64,000 bases of DNA from Spirosoma oryzae (GTDB taxonomy: Bacteria; Bacteroidota; Bacteroidia; Cytophagales; Spirosomataceae). The notes beneath the pieces were generated by a model. The model saw only the letters and a list, made by a program, of their open reading frames with translations. It did no database searches and was not told the origin of the DNA. Positions 1 to 9,415 of this stretch are shown piece by piece. The stretch spans positions 62,001 to 126,000 of the forward strand of contig NZ_PVTE01000005.1 in the NCBI RefSeq assembly GCF_003002825.1. The letters run 5' to 3'. The translations under genes were made by a program, and so were the position numbers. Every line of letters begins with the position of its first letter. The stretch's first letter is position 1.

Positions 1-460
1 TTAGGGGAATCTTGAGGTCGAGCCTGCGCCCTAATTTCCCGGCTTTAAGACTATCCAACGACTGATCGTCGTCAATCAGATCCTGCATATCAATTTTTAC
101 GATGTCGCTACGCTTCAACTCATGGATAGATTCCTCTAGCTGATGGTCGGCGAACTTGCCAATCAGAAAGAAGAAAATAACGCTGACGAACACGTAAAGC
201 CGGGCAGGTGGCACGTAGCGGGCGCGTTTCCCCTCCAGAAACTCAGCTGTCATTTTACCGGGGCGCGTGAAAATGGCTTTCAGCGAATTCCAGAGCTTGT
301 TATCGAAGTGCGTAATGCTCTCGACAAACTCATAGCCAATATGACTAAGTGGTAGTTTAACTTCGTGATTCTCCTGACCGCAGTTGGGGCAAAAGTTAGT
401 GTCGTGTCCGAGATGGGTACCGCAATTGGGACAAACGTCGAGTTTGTGGTGAGCAGACAT
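1..460 (-). CDS. DUF3667-type zinc-ribbon membrane protein (partial, C-terminus outside window)
   Basis: The reading frame starts at an ATG at 458-460 and stays open to the window edge, so about 153 N-terminal residues are visible. Residues 10-27 form a zinc ribbon with Cys10, Cys13, Cys24 and Cys27 (CPNC...CPNC). A conserved-looking stretch (FTRPGKMTAEFLEGKRARY) leads into a hydrophobic segment around residues 95-112. This order, an N-terminal zinc ribbon followed by an RxxYxxPxRLY-like entry into a membrane helix, is what I know as the DUF3667 family of Bacteroidota. Its function is unknown. It lies downstream of recA on the same strand but behind a terminator, so it is probably transcribed separately. 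Family assignment is by pattern only. Confidence 0.75.
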   Translation of the reverse strand, partial: MSAHHKLDVCPNCGTHLGHDTNFCPNCGQENHEVKLPLSHIGYEFVESITHFDNKLWNSLKAIFTRPGKMTAEFLEGKRARYVPPARLYVFVSVIFFFLIGKFADHQLEESIHELKRSDIVKIDMQDLIDDDQSLDSLKAGKLGRRLDLKIPL

Positions 461-500
461 GCAGTCAGTAGTCGTTAGCAGGCGGGAGCGAAAACACAAA

Positions 501-538
501 AATAAAAAAAGAGGTGGCCGGACAATGCCAGCCACCTC
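501..538 (-). terminator. Intrinsic terminator downstream of recA
   Basis: An 8-bp stem (GAGGTGGC / GCCACCTC) at 511-538 is followed, on the minus strand, by a run of T residues at 510-501. It sits 25 bases past the recA stop codon and closes that transcript. Confidence 0.85.
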
Positions 539-563
539 TCAGTATGCAAAAGATAAATAAGGC

Positions 564-1658
564 TTAATCGTCGATTTCGCCTTCGTCGTCATCTTCGGTC
601 GCTGCCAGAACCGGGTCGAGCAGCGCGTTCTGATCTTCCGAAATCTTGGTCCGGATCTTCGTTTCCAGTTCAGCCATCAGTTCCGGATTGTCAAGCAGCA
701 GTTCCTTCACGGCGTCGCGGCCCTGTGCCAGCCGGCTGGTACCATACGAGAACCACGAGCCTGACTTCTTCACAATCTCCATTTCGACAGCCAGATCAAG
801 GATCTCACCTACTTTGGAAACCCCCTGACCGTACATGATGTCGAACTCAACGACTTTAAACGGAGCCGCCAGTTTGTTCTTCACCACTTTCACTTTCGTG
901 CGGTTACCGATCACATTGTCGGCCCCTTCTTTGATCTGCCCGATCCGGCGAATGTCCAGACGAACCGAGGAGTAGAACTTCAGCGCGTTACCACCGGTAG
1001 TCGTTTCGGGGTTACCGAACATGACACCGATTTTCTCGCGAAGCTGGTTGATGAAAATACAGCAGCAGCCCGTTTTGTTGATCGTACCGGTCAGCTTCCG
1101 CAATGCCTGCGACATCAGGCGAGCCTGTAAACCCATTTTGCTCTCACCCATTTCGCCTTCGATTTCGGCTTTCGGTACGAGGGCTGCAACGGAGTCGATA
1201 ACGATAATGTCGATGGCACCCGAGCTGATGAGGTGCTCGGCAATTTCAAGCGCCTGCTCACCATTGTCAGGCTGCGAGATCAGGAGGTTCTTGGTATCAA
1301 TGCCCAGCTTCTCCGCGTATACGCGATCGAATGCGTGTTCGGCGTCGATGAAAGCCGCCAGACCACCGTTTTTCTGTGCTTCCGCAATGCAGTGCATGGT
1401 CAGCGTGGTTTTACCCGACGATTCAGGTCCGTAGATTTCAACGATCCGACCGCGAGGTACACCACCAATACCCAATGCAAGGTCAAGGCCCAGCGAACCT
1501 GTCGAGATTACCGGAACATCGACCACCTTGCTCTCGCTCAACCGCATTACGGTACCTTTACCGAAGGCTTTGTCGAGCTTCTCAATGGTCGTTTGCAGCG
1601 CTTTTAGTTTACTGTCATTAGCAGATGCTGTGGCTTGCGCCGTATCTGATTTCGCCAT
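564..1658 (-). CDS. recA: Recombinase RecA
   Basis: RecA is the ATP-dependent strand-exchange protein of homologous recombination and the co-protease of the SOS response. At 364 residues it has normal length. The Walker A motif GPESSGKTT lies at about residues 77-85, followed by the FIDAEHA segment, the Walker B region ([17 protein letters not shown]), the L1 loop with [14 protein letters not shown], and the L2 loop region [15 protein letters not shown]. The acidic C-terminal tail ([10 protein letters not shown]) is typical. The ATG at 1656-1658 gives the expected N-terminus. It is monocistronic: terminators flank it at 501-538 and 1857-1896. No LexA-type operator is obvious upstream. Confidence 0.98.
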   Translation of the reverse strand: MAKSDTAQATASANDSKLKALQTTIEKLDKAFGKGTVMRLSESKVVDVPVISTGSLGLDLALGIGGVPRGRIVEIYGPESSGKTTLTMHCIAEAQKNGGLAAFIDAEHAFDRVYAEKLGIDTKNLLISQPDNGEQALEIAEHLISSGAIDIIVIDSVAALVPKAEIEGEMGESKMGLQARLMSQALRKLTGTINKTGCCCIFINQLREKIGVMFGNPETTTGGNALKFYSSVRLDIRRIGQIKEGADNVIGNRTKVKVVKNKLAAPFKVVEFDIMYGQGVSKVGEILDLAVEMEIVKKSGSWFSYGTSRLAQGRDAVKELLLDNPELMAELETKIRTKISEDQNALLDPVLAATEDDDEGEIDD

Positions 1659-1683
1659 GTTGGGATGGTTGTTTTTAAACAGA

Positions 1684-1714
1684 TAAAATTAACCAGAAAC
1701 GACCAGAAAATCAA
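1684..1714 (-). promoter_or_regulatory. Possible recA promoter (Bacteroidota type)
   Basis: On the minus strand, TAATTTTA (1691-1684) resembles the TAnnTTTG -7 box and a TTG lies 20 bases upstream (1714-1712). The spacing is close to the usual 19. It is 25 bases upstream of the recA ATG. Confidence 0.35.
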
Positions 1715-1856
1715 GCCTTTTTTTAAAAGAAAACGGGGGTTTGAGTTCTATTTTCTGTATCGAAAAAATATAACTTAACTGATTGACTAACAGGGTATTG
1801 TTGCTATAAAAATGGGTTGCCTGCAAGTCGTCTGAGAAGTAGCTGACGTTACAACC

Positions 1857-1896
1857 AAAAAAGCGGGCGATTCCACCTAGAGTCGCCCGCTTTTTT
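1857..1896. terminator. Bidirectional terminator between the 166-residue protein gene and recA
   Basis: The arms GCGGGCGA and TCGCCCGC pair around a short loop. A-rich sequence on one side and T-rich sequence on the other make it functional in both directions. It ends the upstream minus-strand transcript before recA. Confidence 0.8.
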
Positions 1897-1925
1897 GCAT
1901 TATTTGGTAGTCCTCCGGCTATCAC

Positions 1926-2426
1926 TTACAGTACCGAATCGGGTACCGTCTGCTGCTGCGTTGGTTGTTGCTGACCCGGCTGCTGCGAATAGTTCTGCTG
2001 AGGGTAACCCTGCTGCTGTTGTGGGTAATTTTGCTGACCAGGGTAACCGTAAGCACCCGGTGGCGGGCTGACCGCTTCGACGTTGGTAATGTAATATTTG
2101 GTTTCGCCGTTCCAGGGTAACCGAAGCATTTTTTCTTCGTAATGCAGGGTCACCCGTTGGCCAGTCTTGACCGCATCCGTAATCTGCTTGGCGACATTAT
2201 CGTCTTTCACTGAGAAGTCGAAAAACTGGGGGGTCAGCGAGCCGGTTTCACCCGAGAAACCGCCGACGTTCAGTACACCCTCGTAGGTTTTGAAGATGTA
2301 GCCCCGACGGCTGAATTTAGACACGGTGCCAGCTCGTTCGCCGTCGCTGAAACTCCAGCCGGTGAGCACGTACAGGATGCCGAGAACGACAAACAGGAAA
2401 AGTAGGAAGTACAGTAATCCGCGCAT
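1926..2426 (-). CDS. Single-span membrane protein with Gln/Pro-rich tail
   Basis: Starting at the ATG at 2424-2426 the product has 166 residues. The frame is open further upstream, but that would overlap the permease gene, and the chosen start places a hydrophobic helix (LLYFLLFLFVVLGILYVLTGW) at residues 3-24. It is followed by a soluble part with SFSDGERAGTVSKFSRRGY, which I associate with a small protein family of Cytophagales of unknown role. From about residue 118 the tail is low complexity, rich in Gln, Pro, Gly and Tyr. It lies 127 bases downstream of the permease gene on the same strand and may be co-transcribed. No enzymatic motif is visible. Confidence 0.7.
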   Translation of the reverse strand: MRGLLYFLLFLFVVLGILYVLTGWSFSDGERAGTVSKFSRRGYIFKTYEGVLNVGGFSGETGSLTPQFFDFSVKDDNVAKQITDAVKTGQRVTLHYEEKMLRLPWNGETKYYITNVEAVSPPPGAYGYPGQQNYPQQQQGYPQQNYSQQPGQQQPTQQQTVPDSVL

Positions 2427-2553
2427 GAATGTGGTTGTTTGGTTGCGGTTGATACGCTCAAATAGACGATTGGTTTGGTAATGCGTCAACAGATAGCAAC
2501 GGTAACCCCGATAAAATGTTTGCGTATACGGGTCGGATGGGCACGTTTCAGCC

Positions 2554-3795
2554 TTATTTGGCCCGAATCGCAATGACCGGATTAAGCCGGGAAGCCGAAA
2601 ACGCCGGGATAATGCCAGACAGAATACCGATAACACTGGACACGCCCAGTCCCAGCAGGATGTTGCTCGTGGTGAGCTGTAAGTCCAGCGTGCCGAACGG
2701 AATCAGCGACAACAGATAGACGAGCACAATACCACCCAAACCACCAACGAGACTGAGTAGCACGGCTTCGAACAGAAACTGAAACAGGATGAAATAATTC
2801 TTGGCACCCAGCGACTTCTGAATGCCAATGATGTTGGTGCGCTCCTTTACCGACACGAACATAATGTTGGCAATGCCAAAGCCACCGATCAGGATGGAAA
2901 AGCCACCGATAACCCAGCCTGCCAGCGTCAGGACGGTGAAAATGGCGCTGACGAACTTGACGGCTGCTTCGGGTCGGTTGATGGCGAAATTGTCGTCCTG
3001 CGTCGGCCGTAACCCGCGCCGGGCACGGAGTAGCCCCTGCACTTCGCTTTCGAGTTCGAGCAGTCCTTCATCACCTTCGTAACCCTTGATCGCTACGTCG
3101 AAGGTAGGAACGCCCGAGTTGAAGAGTTTCGAAAAGATCAGGTAGGGAATGATGCATTTGATATCGGGTTGATTACCGCCCACGCTGACCAGGCTCTTAC
3201 CTTTTAGCTCCTGTACGCCGATCACCAGGAAGTTCATGCCACCGATCTTGATGGTTTTACCAACGGCTTCCTGCCCGTTGAACAGGTCGTCGGCAACGGT
3301 CGCGCCAATGATCGTTACCGGCCGACCGACGGCCATTTCCTGCGGAGTGAAGTACCGCCCGCTGGCAATCGTTACGTCGGAAATCTGATTGTAATCGTAA
3401 GTGGTGCCTTGTACCTGCGACGATGTGCTGTTGTTGCCGTATTTGACAACGGTTCGCTTGAAGTCCAGAATCGCCATTGCCTGCGCATTCTCAAGCTGAT
3501 CGTTCAGATACCGGAATTCACTGTATTTGGTCTCGGGCCGCTGAAAGTATTTCCACCACTGGTATTCGCCCCCAAACGACCACGGCCATTTGCTGAGGTA
3601 GACCACGCGGTCGCCGACAAACGACAGGCTGGTTTTTACGTTACGTTCGAGCGAATCGACTAACGTAAAGACGGCGATGATGGCGAAGATTCCGATCGTT
3701 ACGCCCAGCAGTGAGAGCAGTGTACGCAGCAGATTCGAGCGTAGCGCCTGCCACGCAAACCGAAAACTTTCCAGAATCTGACGTAGAAAAGACAT
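2554..3795 (-). CDS. ABC transporter permease, MacB/FtsX family
   Basis: 413 residues. An N-terminal membrane helix (about 20-45) is followed by a MacB-type periplasmic core domain (about 50-270) and three C-terminal helices (about 285-400). The FtsX-family signatures are visible: KERTNIIGIQKSLGAK after the second helix and PAFSASRLNPVIAIRAK at the end. Such permeases pair with an ATPase to move lipoproteins, peptides or drugs, or to transmit force to envelope enzymes, without carrying substrate through the membrane. No ATPase subunit is adjacent here, so its partner is encoded elsewhere. The substrate is unknown. Confidence 0.9.
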   Translation of the reverse strand: MSFLRQILESFRFAWQALRSNLLRTLLSLLGVTIGIFAIIAVFTLVDSLERNVKTSLSFVGDRVVYLSKWPWSFGGEYQWWKYFQRPETKYSEFRYLNDQLENAQAMAILDFKRTVVKYGNNSTSSQVQGTTYDYNQISDVTIASGRYFTPQEMAVGRPVTIIGATVADDLFNGQEAVGKTIKIGGMNFLVIGVQELKGKSLVSVGGNQPDIKCIIPYLIFSKLFNSGVPTFDVAIKGYEGDEGLLELESEVQGLLRARRGLRPTQDDNFAINRPEAAVKFVSAIFTVLTLAGWVIGGFSILIGGFGIANIMFVSVKERTNIIGIQKSLGAKNYFILFQFLFEAVLLSLVGGLGGIVLVYLLSLIPFGTLDLQLTTSNILLGLGVSSVIGILSGIIPAFSASRLNPVIAIRAK

Positions 3796-3979
3796 GCTAT
3801 CGATGGGGTATACGAGTCAAACAAAGAAACAAACAAACGCGTTGCGGCCCAATGCGTTTTCGATAAGCCTGGCCGGTAATCGGATAGGCGGTCGATAGAA
3901 TATACGGTTGTGGGAAGTGCAGGCAAACTTGCCTTTTCGTAGTTTAGGGTTTCTAACAACCTGTACTACCTACGATTTT

Positions 3980-5782
3980 ATGAAAAAACTGTATCAGTAT
4001 GCTGCCTGTCTGCTCATCGGCGGGCTCGTGGCTACGGCCTGCAAAACCACAAAGTCGCCCAGTGGTCAGGCGGGTGGCGTTCGGCAGGGGCAGGGCGTTT
4101 ACCAGTATCGGGAAGAAGACCCGCTGACGAAGCCGTTCTACTCGGATCGGAAGGGCGTAATCGGGCGCAATGGCATGGTCGCGTCGGCGCATCCCGAAGC
4201 GTCTCAGGTCGGACTGACTATTTTGCAGGCTGGCGGTAACGCTGTCGACGCGGCTGTAGCGGTACAATTCGCCCTGGCGGTTGTCTATCCAAACGCCGGG
4301 AATGTCGGTGGCGGTGGGTTCATGGTGTATCGCGACCGTTCTGGAAAAGCGTACAGCCTTGATTACCGGGAAAAAGCCCCTGGTCGGTCGACGGCCAACA
4401 TGTATCTCGACTCGGCCGGTAACGTACGACCCGGCCTGAGTACAAGCGGGCATCTGGCAAGTGGCGTACCGGGTTCGGTCGATGGGATGGTCGAAGCACA
4501 CAAGCGGTTCGGCAAGCTGACATGGGCGCAGGTGTTGCAGCCCGCTATCGATCTGGCCACTAACGGCTACGCGCTGACCGAGCGGGATGCGACGGGGCTA
4601 AACCGCATTCGGAAGGAGTTACAGACAATCAACCCCGGTAAAGCGTACTTTCTGAAAAGCACGACCGACACGTCGAGCCGCTGGAAACAGGGCGACAAAC
4701 TCGTTCAGGCCGATCTGGCCCGAACACTACAGCGTATTCAGCAGCAGGGACGGGCGGGTTTTTACGAAGGCGAAACGGCGCGGCTGCTCACCGACGAGAT
4801 GAAGCGGGGCGGTGGTATCATTAGCGAGGAAGATCTGAAAAATTACCATGCTGTCTGGCGCGACCCATTGCAGGCAACCTATAAGGAGTACAACGTAATT
4901 ACGATGCCGCCGACTTCCAGCGGTGGCGTGGCTCTGATTCAACTGATGCGTCTGTCAGAGCAGTATCCGCTGCGCCGGTGGGGCTGGAACCGCGACAGTA
5001 CGGTACAGGTAATGATCGAAGCCGAACGACGCGTGTATGCCGATCGGGCCAAGTTTCTGGGCGACCCCGACTTCCTCAAAATTCCCGTTGCGCAACTAAT
5101 CGACCCGGCATATCTGCGGAGCCGCTGGCAGGATTTTTCGTTTGCTCACGCTACGGATAGCCGAAACGTCCGGGGAGGAACGCTACCCGGCTACGAGAGT
5201 CTGGAAACGACCCATTTCTCAATTGTCGATAAGGAGGGCAACGCGGTCAGTATCACCACGACACTCAACGGGGGCTACGGTAGCCGCGTGGTCATCGGCG
5301 GGGCCGGGTTCTTTATGAACAATGAGATGGATGACTTCAGTGTAAAGCCCGGTGTGCCGAATATGTTTGGCTTGACTGGTAATCAGGCCAACGCCATTGC
5401 GCCCAACAAGCGGATGCTGTCGTCGATGACACCGACGATCCTGGAAAAAGACGGGAAGCTGTTTATGGTTGTCGGTACGCCCGGCGGCTCGACGATTATC
5501 ACGTCGGTATACCAGACGATCCTGAACGTGATCGAGCACGGAATGACCATGCAGCAATCCGTCAACGCGCTGAAGTTTCACCATCAGTGGTTACCCGACA
5601 AGACGATCTTCGAACAGGGGGCTTTCACCGAGCCAACCACGCAGACGCTCATCAGCCGAGGGTACATCCTCGAACGGCTTACCAATACGCTCGGTCGCAT
5701 GGATTGCGTACTGGTCCGCCCGGACGGTTCCTACGAAGGAGCCTCCGACCCCCGCGCTGATAACACAGCAAGAGGGTATTAG
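3980..5782 (+). CDS. ggt: Gamma-glutamyltransferase, lipoprotein
   Basis: An N-terminal-nucleophile enzyme that cleaves gamma-glutamyl bonds, for example in glutathione. From the ATG at 3980 the precursor has 600 residues. It starts with a lipoprotein signal ending in LVATAC, so it is probably anchored in the periplasm or outer membrane. The family block VGLTILQAGGNAVDAAVA...GNVGGGGFMVYRD is present. The autoprocessing site and nucleophile threonine lie in the ETTHFSIVDKEGNAVS segment, followed by the GYGSRVVIGGAGFFMNNEMDDF loop elements and the GTPGGSTIITSVYQTILNVI segment. An upstream in-frame start would add 24 residues ahead of the signal peptide and was rejected. It is transcribed divergently from the permease gene. 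Confidence 0.93.
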   Translation: MKKLYQYAACLLIGGLVATACKTTKSPSGQAGGVRQGQGVYQYREEDPLTKPFYSDRKGVIGRNGMVASAHPEASQVGLTILQAGGNAVDAAVAVQFALAVVYPNAGNVGGGGFMVYRDRSGKAYSLDYREKAPGRSTANMYLDSAGNVRPGLSTSGHLASGVPGSVDGMVEAHKRFGKLTWAQVLQPAIDLATNGYALTERDATGLNRIRKELQTINPGKAYFLKSTTDTSSRWKQGDKLVQADLARTLQRIQQQGRAGFYEGETARLLTDEMKRGGGIISEEDLKNYHAVWRDPLQATYKEYNVITMPPTSSGGVALIQLMRLSEQYPLRRWGWNRDSTVQVMIEAERRVYADRAKFLGDPDFLKIPVAQLIDPAYLRSRWQDFSFAHATDSRNVRGGTLPGYESLETTHFSIVDKEGNAVSITTTLNGGYGSRVVIGGAGFFMNNEMDDFSVKPGVPNMFGLTGNQANAIAPNKRMLSSMTPTILEKDGKLFMVVGTPGGSTIITSVYQTILNVIEHGMTMQQSVNALKFHHQWLPDKTIFEQGAFTEPTTQTLISRGYILERLTNTLGRMDCVLVRPDGSYEGASDPRADNTARGY

Positions 5783-5789
5783 AAAGGTA

Positions 5790-5821
5790 GAAGAAAGAGA
5801 AAAGAGATAAGAAGAAAGACG
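5790..5821 (+). repeat. Copy A of the GAAGAAAGA-type 32-bp repeat
   Basis: The purine-rich unit (GAAGAAAGAG, then AAAAGAGATAA, then GAAGAAAGACG) matches the reverse complement of 6502-6534 at about 28 of 32 positions, and closely matches both arms of the hairpin at 23843-23918. It sits between ggt and the orphan gene, just upstream of the latter. Confidence 0.8.
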
Positions 5822-5841
5822 ATTAAAGGCTTGATCGTGCG

Positions 5842-6546
5842 ATGCAAATAAAGTCCACTGATTTCACGATCGATCTTTTCGAGGACCTAACTTATGATCC
5901 CCAATCAGCTGATAACGTCGTCAAATACGACTACTATTACGCACCAGAAGATCAGCAGTACAGATTACTCCAGCGGGGCATCTGCGTGACTGATGAAGAA
6001 CAGCAGGTAATACGACAGGTGTATATAGCTGCGTCGGGAGGAAACACGAGTATTAATGAACATTCATACGTTCTGTTCGAGGAAGGGCTGGCTGTTTGTT
6101 GTGGCGACTCTGTCTTTTGTCTGGCAGTTCCAGATCTTACGCTGCTGTGGCAAACGAAAGCGGATACAATAACGTGTTTCGGCGTCTTTGCCCACGAAAA
6201 TGATCTGATTGTTCATGGTGAACTATCAATTAGTAGGCTTACTAAAGAAGGTGCAATTATCTGGCAGTTTTCTGCGAGCGATATCTTTGTTTCTCTAACG
6301 AGTACTATCAACTTTAGAATTGAAGGACGTACTATTTACGTAATCGACTGGGATGGAATAATGTACGAAGTAGATGCTGAAACGGGTCGTCTCTTAAGAG
6401 AATACAGAGAACAGCCTTCTGCCGATCAGTTACGCGCCACGGCTAATATCGATACAGAAAAAGACGTAAGAGGAAAACTGGAGTCTTTAAGCAAAGGGCT
6501 CCGGTCTTTGTTCTTACGTCTTTTGTCTTTCTTCCGAAACGATTAA
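5842..6546 (+). CDS. Orphan protein of unknown function, AT-rich gene
   Basis: 234 residues, no signal peptide and no recognised enzyme motif. The middle part (about residues 65-200) reads as short beta-strands with repeats such as FEEGLAVCCGDSVFCLAVPDLTLLWQ and IYVIDWDGIMYEVDAETGRLL, which recall one or two blades of a PQQ/WD-like beta-propeller. The gene is clearly more AT-rich than its neighbours, suggesting transfer or recent acquisition. It is bracketed by inverted copies of one 32-bp repeat, and the right copy encodes the last residues (RSLFLRLLSFF). Its stop codon overlaps the convergent maeB stop by a few bases. An immunity or contact-dependent role is possible, but nothing nearby supports it. 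Confidence 0.6.
   Translation: MQIKSTDFTIDLFEDLTYDPQSADNVVKYDYYYAPEDQQYRLLQRGICVTDEEQQVIRQVYIAASGGNTSINEHSYVLFEEGLAVCCGDSVFCLAVPDLTLLWQTKADTITCFGVFAHENDLIVHGELSISRLTKEGAIIWQFSASDIFVSLTSTINFRIEGRTIYVIDWDGIMYEVDAETGRLLREYREQPSADQLRATANIDTEKDVRGKLESLSKGLRSLFLRLLSFFRND
6502..6534 (-). repeat. Copy B of the GAAGAAAGA-type repeat, inside a coding region
   Basis: Inverted relative to copy A at 5790-5821, with about four mismatches over 32 bases. It lies inside the 3' end of the orphan gene and supplies about eleven of its C-terminal codons. Confidence 0.8.
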
Positions 6547-8813
6547 TCGGCTACGGCGATCGTCACCATGTTAACGACTTCGCGGACGGTACTGCCCAAC
6601 TGAAGCACGTATACCGGTTTGCGGATTCCCATCAGGACGGGGCCAATCTTCTCGATCCGGCCGATCTCTTTCAGCAGGTTGTACGCGATGTTCGACGCCG
6701 ACAGGTTTGGGAAAATCAGCACGTTGGCCGGTTGTTCCGCTAACGACGAGAACGGATAGGTTTCGCGGAGCAACTCCTGGTTGAAGGGTAAGTGCGCCTG
6801 CATTTCGCCGTCGACAATCCAGTCGGGGTGGCGTTGTTGCAAAATGGCCGTGGCCTGCTGCATTTTCTCGGCGTCTTCGCCCGACGCACTACCAAACGTA
6901 GAGTAGGAGAGCAGGGCGATGCGCGGCTGAATTTTCAGTCGTTGCACCTCACGGGCGGTCGTTTCGGCAATCTCGACAATCTCTTCCATCGTCGGATTTA
7001 CGTTGACGGTCGTGTCGGCGAGGAACAGTGGGCCGAAGCGCGACATCAGCACGTACATACCCGACACTTTCTTGATACCCGGCTGTCGGCCGATTACCTG
7101 TAGCGCCGGACGGAGCGTTTGCGGGTAGTTGCGCGTCAGCCCCGAAATCAGGACGTCGGCTTCGCCCGTTTCGAGCATCACGGCACCGAAATAGTTCCGG
7201 TCGCGCATCAGGGCCTGCGCTTCGGTCAGGGTCAGTCCTTTGCGTTTCCGTTTCTCGTATAGTACCTGCGCATACCGCTCCCGAACCTCCGCCTGCTCGC
7301 TGGAACGCTGGTCGATGATTCGGACATTGCCCAGATTCAGCCGGAAGTCGTTGAGCATCGTCCGGATGGTATCGGGGTTACCCAGCAGGATCGGGACGGC
7401 GATGCGTTGTTCCAGCACGTCGGCGACGGCACGCAGAACGGTCGGGTTTTCGCCGTCGGTAAAGACAACCCGTTTCGGCGACCGCTGCGCCTGCGCCAGC
7501 AAACCACGGGTAAGCGAATTGTCCTGCCCCAACCGACGCGATAGTTGCAGGTCGTAATCGTTCCAGTCGTTGATCGGCTGCTGCGCAACCCCCGACTCCA
7601 TAGCCGCTTTGGCAACGGCCGGGGCCACGGTCATTAGCAGACGCGGGTCGGTAGGTTTCGGCAGAATGTAAGTCCGGCTGAACACCAGCCCTTCCTGTCC
7701 GTAGCTACGGCTGACGCTTTCCGGAACGGCTTTCTTGGCCAGATCAGCCAGCGCGCGCACGGCTGCCAGCTTCATGGCTTCATTAATTTCTGTTGCCCGT
7801 ACGTCGAGCGCACCCCGGAAAATGTAGGGGAAGCCCAGTACGTTGTTGACCTGATTGGGGAAATCGGAGCGACCCGTGGCCATGATGATGTCCGGACGGG
7901 CGGCTGTTGCGATGTCATAACTGATCTCCGGATTCGGATTCGCCATGGCGAACACGATCGGGTTGTCGGCCATTGTCTTGACCATATCGCCCGTAACGAC
8001 ATTCCCGACCGACAAGCCCAGAAAGACATCGGCACCCTGCAGCGCATCGGCCAATGTCCAGTTGCTGGGGCAGCGATCGGTCGTGTATTTGTATTGGTTG
8101 GGGGCCAGGTTCGTCCGGTCTTTGGTGAGCAGCCCGTCTTTGTCGAACACGATGATGTTGTCCGGCGATACGCCCAGACTGACGTAGAGGTTCATGCAGG
8201 AAATAGCCGCAGCCCCCGCGCCGTTGACAACCAGTCGGATTTCCTCGATTTTCTTCCCGGCCAGTTCCAGCGCGTTGAGCAGTGCAGCCGCCGACGTGAT
8301 GGCGGTGCCGTGCTGATCGTCGTGCATGACCGGAATATTCAACTCCTGCTTTAGCCGTTGTTCGATGATGAAGCAGTCGGGCGCGGCAATGTCTTCCAGG
8401 TTTACCCCGCCAAAGGTGGGTTCCAGAATCTTGACCGTCCGCACAAACTCATCGACATTGGTCGTGTCGAGTTCGATGTCGAAAGCGTCGATGTCCGCGT
8501 AGAGTTTGAACAGCAGGCTTTTCCCTTCCATGACGGGCTTCGACGCGACTGGCCCGATGTTTCCCAGTCCCAGCACGGCGGTACCGTTGCTGATTACCGC
8601 CACCAGGTTGCCTTTAGCCGTGTAGTCGTAGGCTTTGGCCGGTGTCTCGGCAATAGCCAGACAGGGTTCGGCTACGCCCGGTGAGTAGGCCAGCGATAGA
8701 TCGCGCTGATTGGCTGTCTCTTTGGTGGGTGTAATTTCAATCTTCCCCGGTCGACCTTTAGCGTGGTAATACAGCGCGTCTTCCCGGAGCTTATCCGTAG
8801 GATTCGTTGTCAT
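6543..8813 (-). CDS. maeB: NADP-type malic enzyme with phosphotransacetylase domain (MaeB)
   Basis: Oxidatively decarboxylates malate to pyruvate, feeding NADPH and pyruvate pools. 756 residues from the ATG at 8811-8813; an upstream TTG is less likely. Residues 1 to about 420 are the malic enzyme part: [15 protein letters not shown], the metal and substrate region [11 protein letters not shown], and the nucleotide-binding [16 protein letters not shown]. From about residue 430 on there is a phosphotransacetylase-like domain ([34 protein letters not shown]), which in MaeB proteins is thought to be regulatory rather than catalytic. The full two-domain length matches the family. It is monocistronic, converging on the orphan gene. 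Confidence 0.96.
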   Translation of the reverse strand: MTTNPTDKLREDALYYHAKGRPGKIEITPTKETANQRDLSLAYSPGVAEPCLAIAETPAKAYDYTAKGNLVAVISNGTAVLGLGNIGPVASKPVMEGKSLLFKLYADIDAFDIELDTTNVDEFVRTVKILEPTFGGVNLEDIAAPDCFIIEQRLKQELNIPVMHDDQHGTAITSAAALLNALELAGKKIEEIRLVVNGAGAAAISCMNLYVSLGVSPDNIIVFDKDGLLTKDRTNLAPNQYKYTTDRCPSNWTLADALQGADVFLGLSVGNVVTGDMVKTMADNPIVFAMANPNPEISYDIATAARPDIIMATGRSDFPNQVNNVLGFPYIFRGALDVRATEINEAMKLAAVRALADLAKKAVPESVSRSYGQEGLVFSRTYILPKPTDPRLLMTVAPAVAKAAMESGVAQQPINDWNDYDLQLSRRLGQDNSLTRGLLAQAQRSPKRVVFTDGENPTVLRAVADVLEQRIAVPILLGNPDTIRTMLNDFRLNLGNVRIIDQRSSEQAEVRERYAQVLYEKRKRKGLTLTEAQALMRDRNYFGAVMLETGEADVLISGLTRNYPQTLRPALQVIGRQPGIKKVSGMYVLMSRFGPLFLADTTVNVNPTMEEIVEIAETTAREVQRLKIQPRIALLSYSTFGSASGEDAEKMQQATAILQQRHPDWIVDGEMQAHLPFNQELLRETYPFSSLAEQPANVLIFPNLSASNIAYNLLKEIGRIEKIGPVLMGIRKPVYVLQLGSTVREVVNMVTIAVAD

Positions 8814-8871
8814 TGTCAAATAGTTACATAAAATCGAACGGCCGTGTTGACCCCGTTCGCCGATTAGTGTG

Positions 8872-8879
8872 CAAACCTA
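8872..8879 (-). promoter_or_regulatory. Candidate -7 box for maeB
   Basis: TAGGTTTG on the minus strand is an exact match to TAnnTTTG and lies about 60 bases upstream of the maeB ATG. No convincing -33 TTG is seen at 19 bases. Confidence 0.45.
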
Positions 8880-8944
8880 ACGGATTCTGTTGGTAAAGTC
8901 CCGTTCATTCAGCAACTGTCTGAAGCCATACCTGGGGTTGGGTA

Positions 8945-9129
8945 CTCTTTCAGGGTATCCGGACTGTTAAGTTCTAGACCGTCTACCCCCCAGCCCCCTG
9001 AAGGGGGAGTTGTTTTTTCGCGGAACGCTCCCCCTTTAGGGGGCTGGGGGGTAAATGGACCGAAGGAAATTTGGCTAACGTCAGTGTCAATTCAAGAACT
9101 TAACAGCCCCGCTCTTTTAGGGTATCCGG
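8945..9129. repeat. Nested inverted/direct repeat element
   Basis: The core is a large near-perfect inverted repeat, 8984-9009 against 9028-9053, made of CCCCCCAGCCCCCT...AGGGGGAG arms around an 18-base loop. Outside it, CTGTTAAGTTCT (8964-8975) is inverted as AGAACTTAACAG (9095-9106). Outside that, CTCTTTCAGGGTATCCGG (8945-8962) recurs in direct orientation, with one mismatch, at 9112-9129. This onion-like order suggests a small mobile palindromic repeat with duplicated flanks. Confidence 0.75.
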
Positions 9130-9228
9130 GCCTGGTTCGGAGTACGATACTGATTGGAAAGCGCAGGCAGGGGAAAGTAAGTGTGGTACTCGCGACAGGC
9201 TGCGGTTTAATAGCAGCTATTAACAAAA

Positions 9229-9268
9229 ATTGGTTTAGCGCAGCTGATAGCGTACACGCTAAACCAAT
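9229..9268. repeat. 12-bp perfect hairpin
   Basis: ATTGGTTTAGCG (9229-9240) pairs perfectly with CGCTAAACCAAT (9257-9268) around a 16-base loop. There is no T-run on either side, so it is not a typical terminator. Its role is unknown. Confidence 0.6.
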
Positions 9269-9415
9269 GGGAGCAGCGAAATCGGTGGTAGGCCAAAGAG
9301 CGGGCAGGTCAACTATGACACCCGCATTCGCAAAAGGCTGGAAGTGGGGATAGTTCGCTTGTTACTGTATTGAATGACATACTAGCAATGCAGCCAGTAA
9401 TAGAGCGCGTTCGGA

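Larger units (their letters stand above)
8820..9415. other. Non-coding, repeat-rich spacer between maeB and a small gene
   Basis: About 600 bases without a supportable gene. It contains the maeB promoter region, a nested repeat element (8945-9129) and a separate 12-bp hairpin (9229-9268). A plus-strand open frame of about 90 codons at 9084-9353 begins inside the repeat, has no recognisable features and is not called. Confidence 0.6.

Noticed and set aside
1689-1925. Minus-strand open frame between recA and the small membrane protein gene
   Set aside because: It reads through the bidirectional terminator and the recA promoter region and shows no protein features.
2427-2636. Extension of the 166-residue membrane protein into the permease gene
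   Set aside because: It would overlap the permease 3' end and bury the membrane anchor in the middle of the protein.
9084-9353. Plus-strand open frame of about 90 codons in the repeat-rich spacer
   Set aside because: It begins inside the repeat element, has no recognisable domain, signal or promoter, and its composition does not resemble nearby genes.
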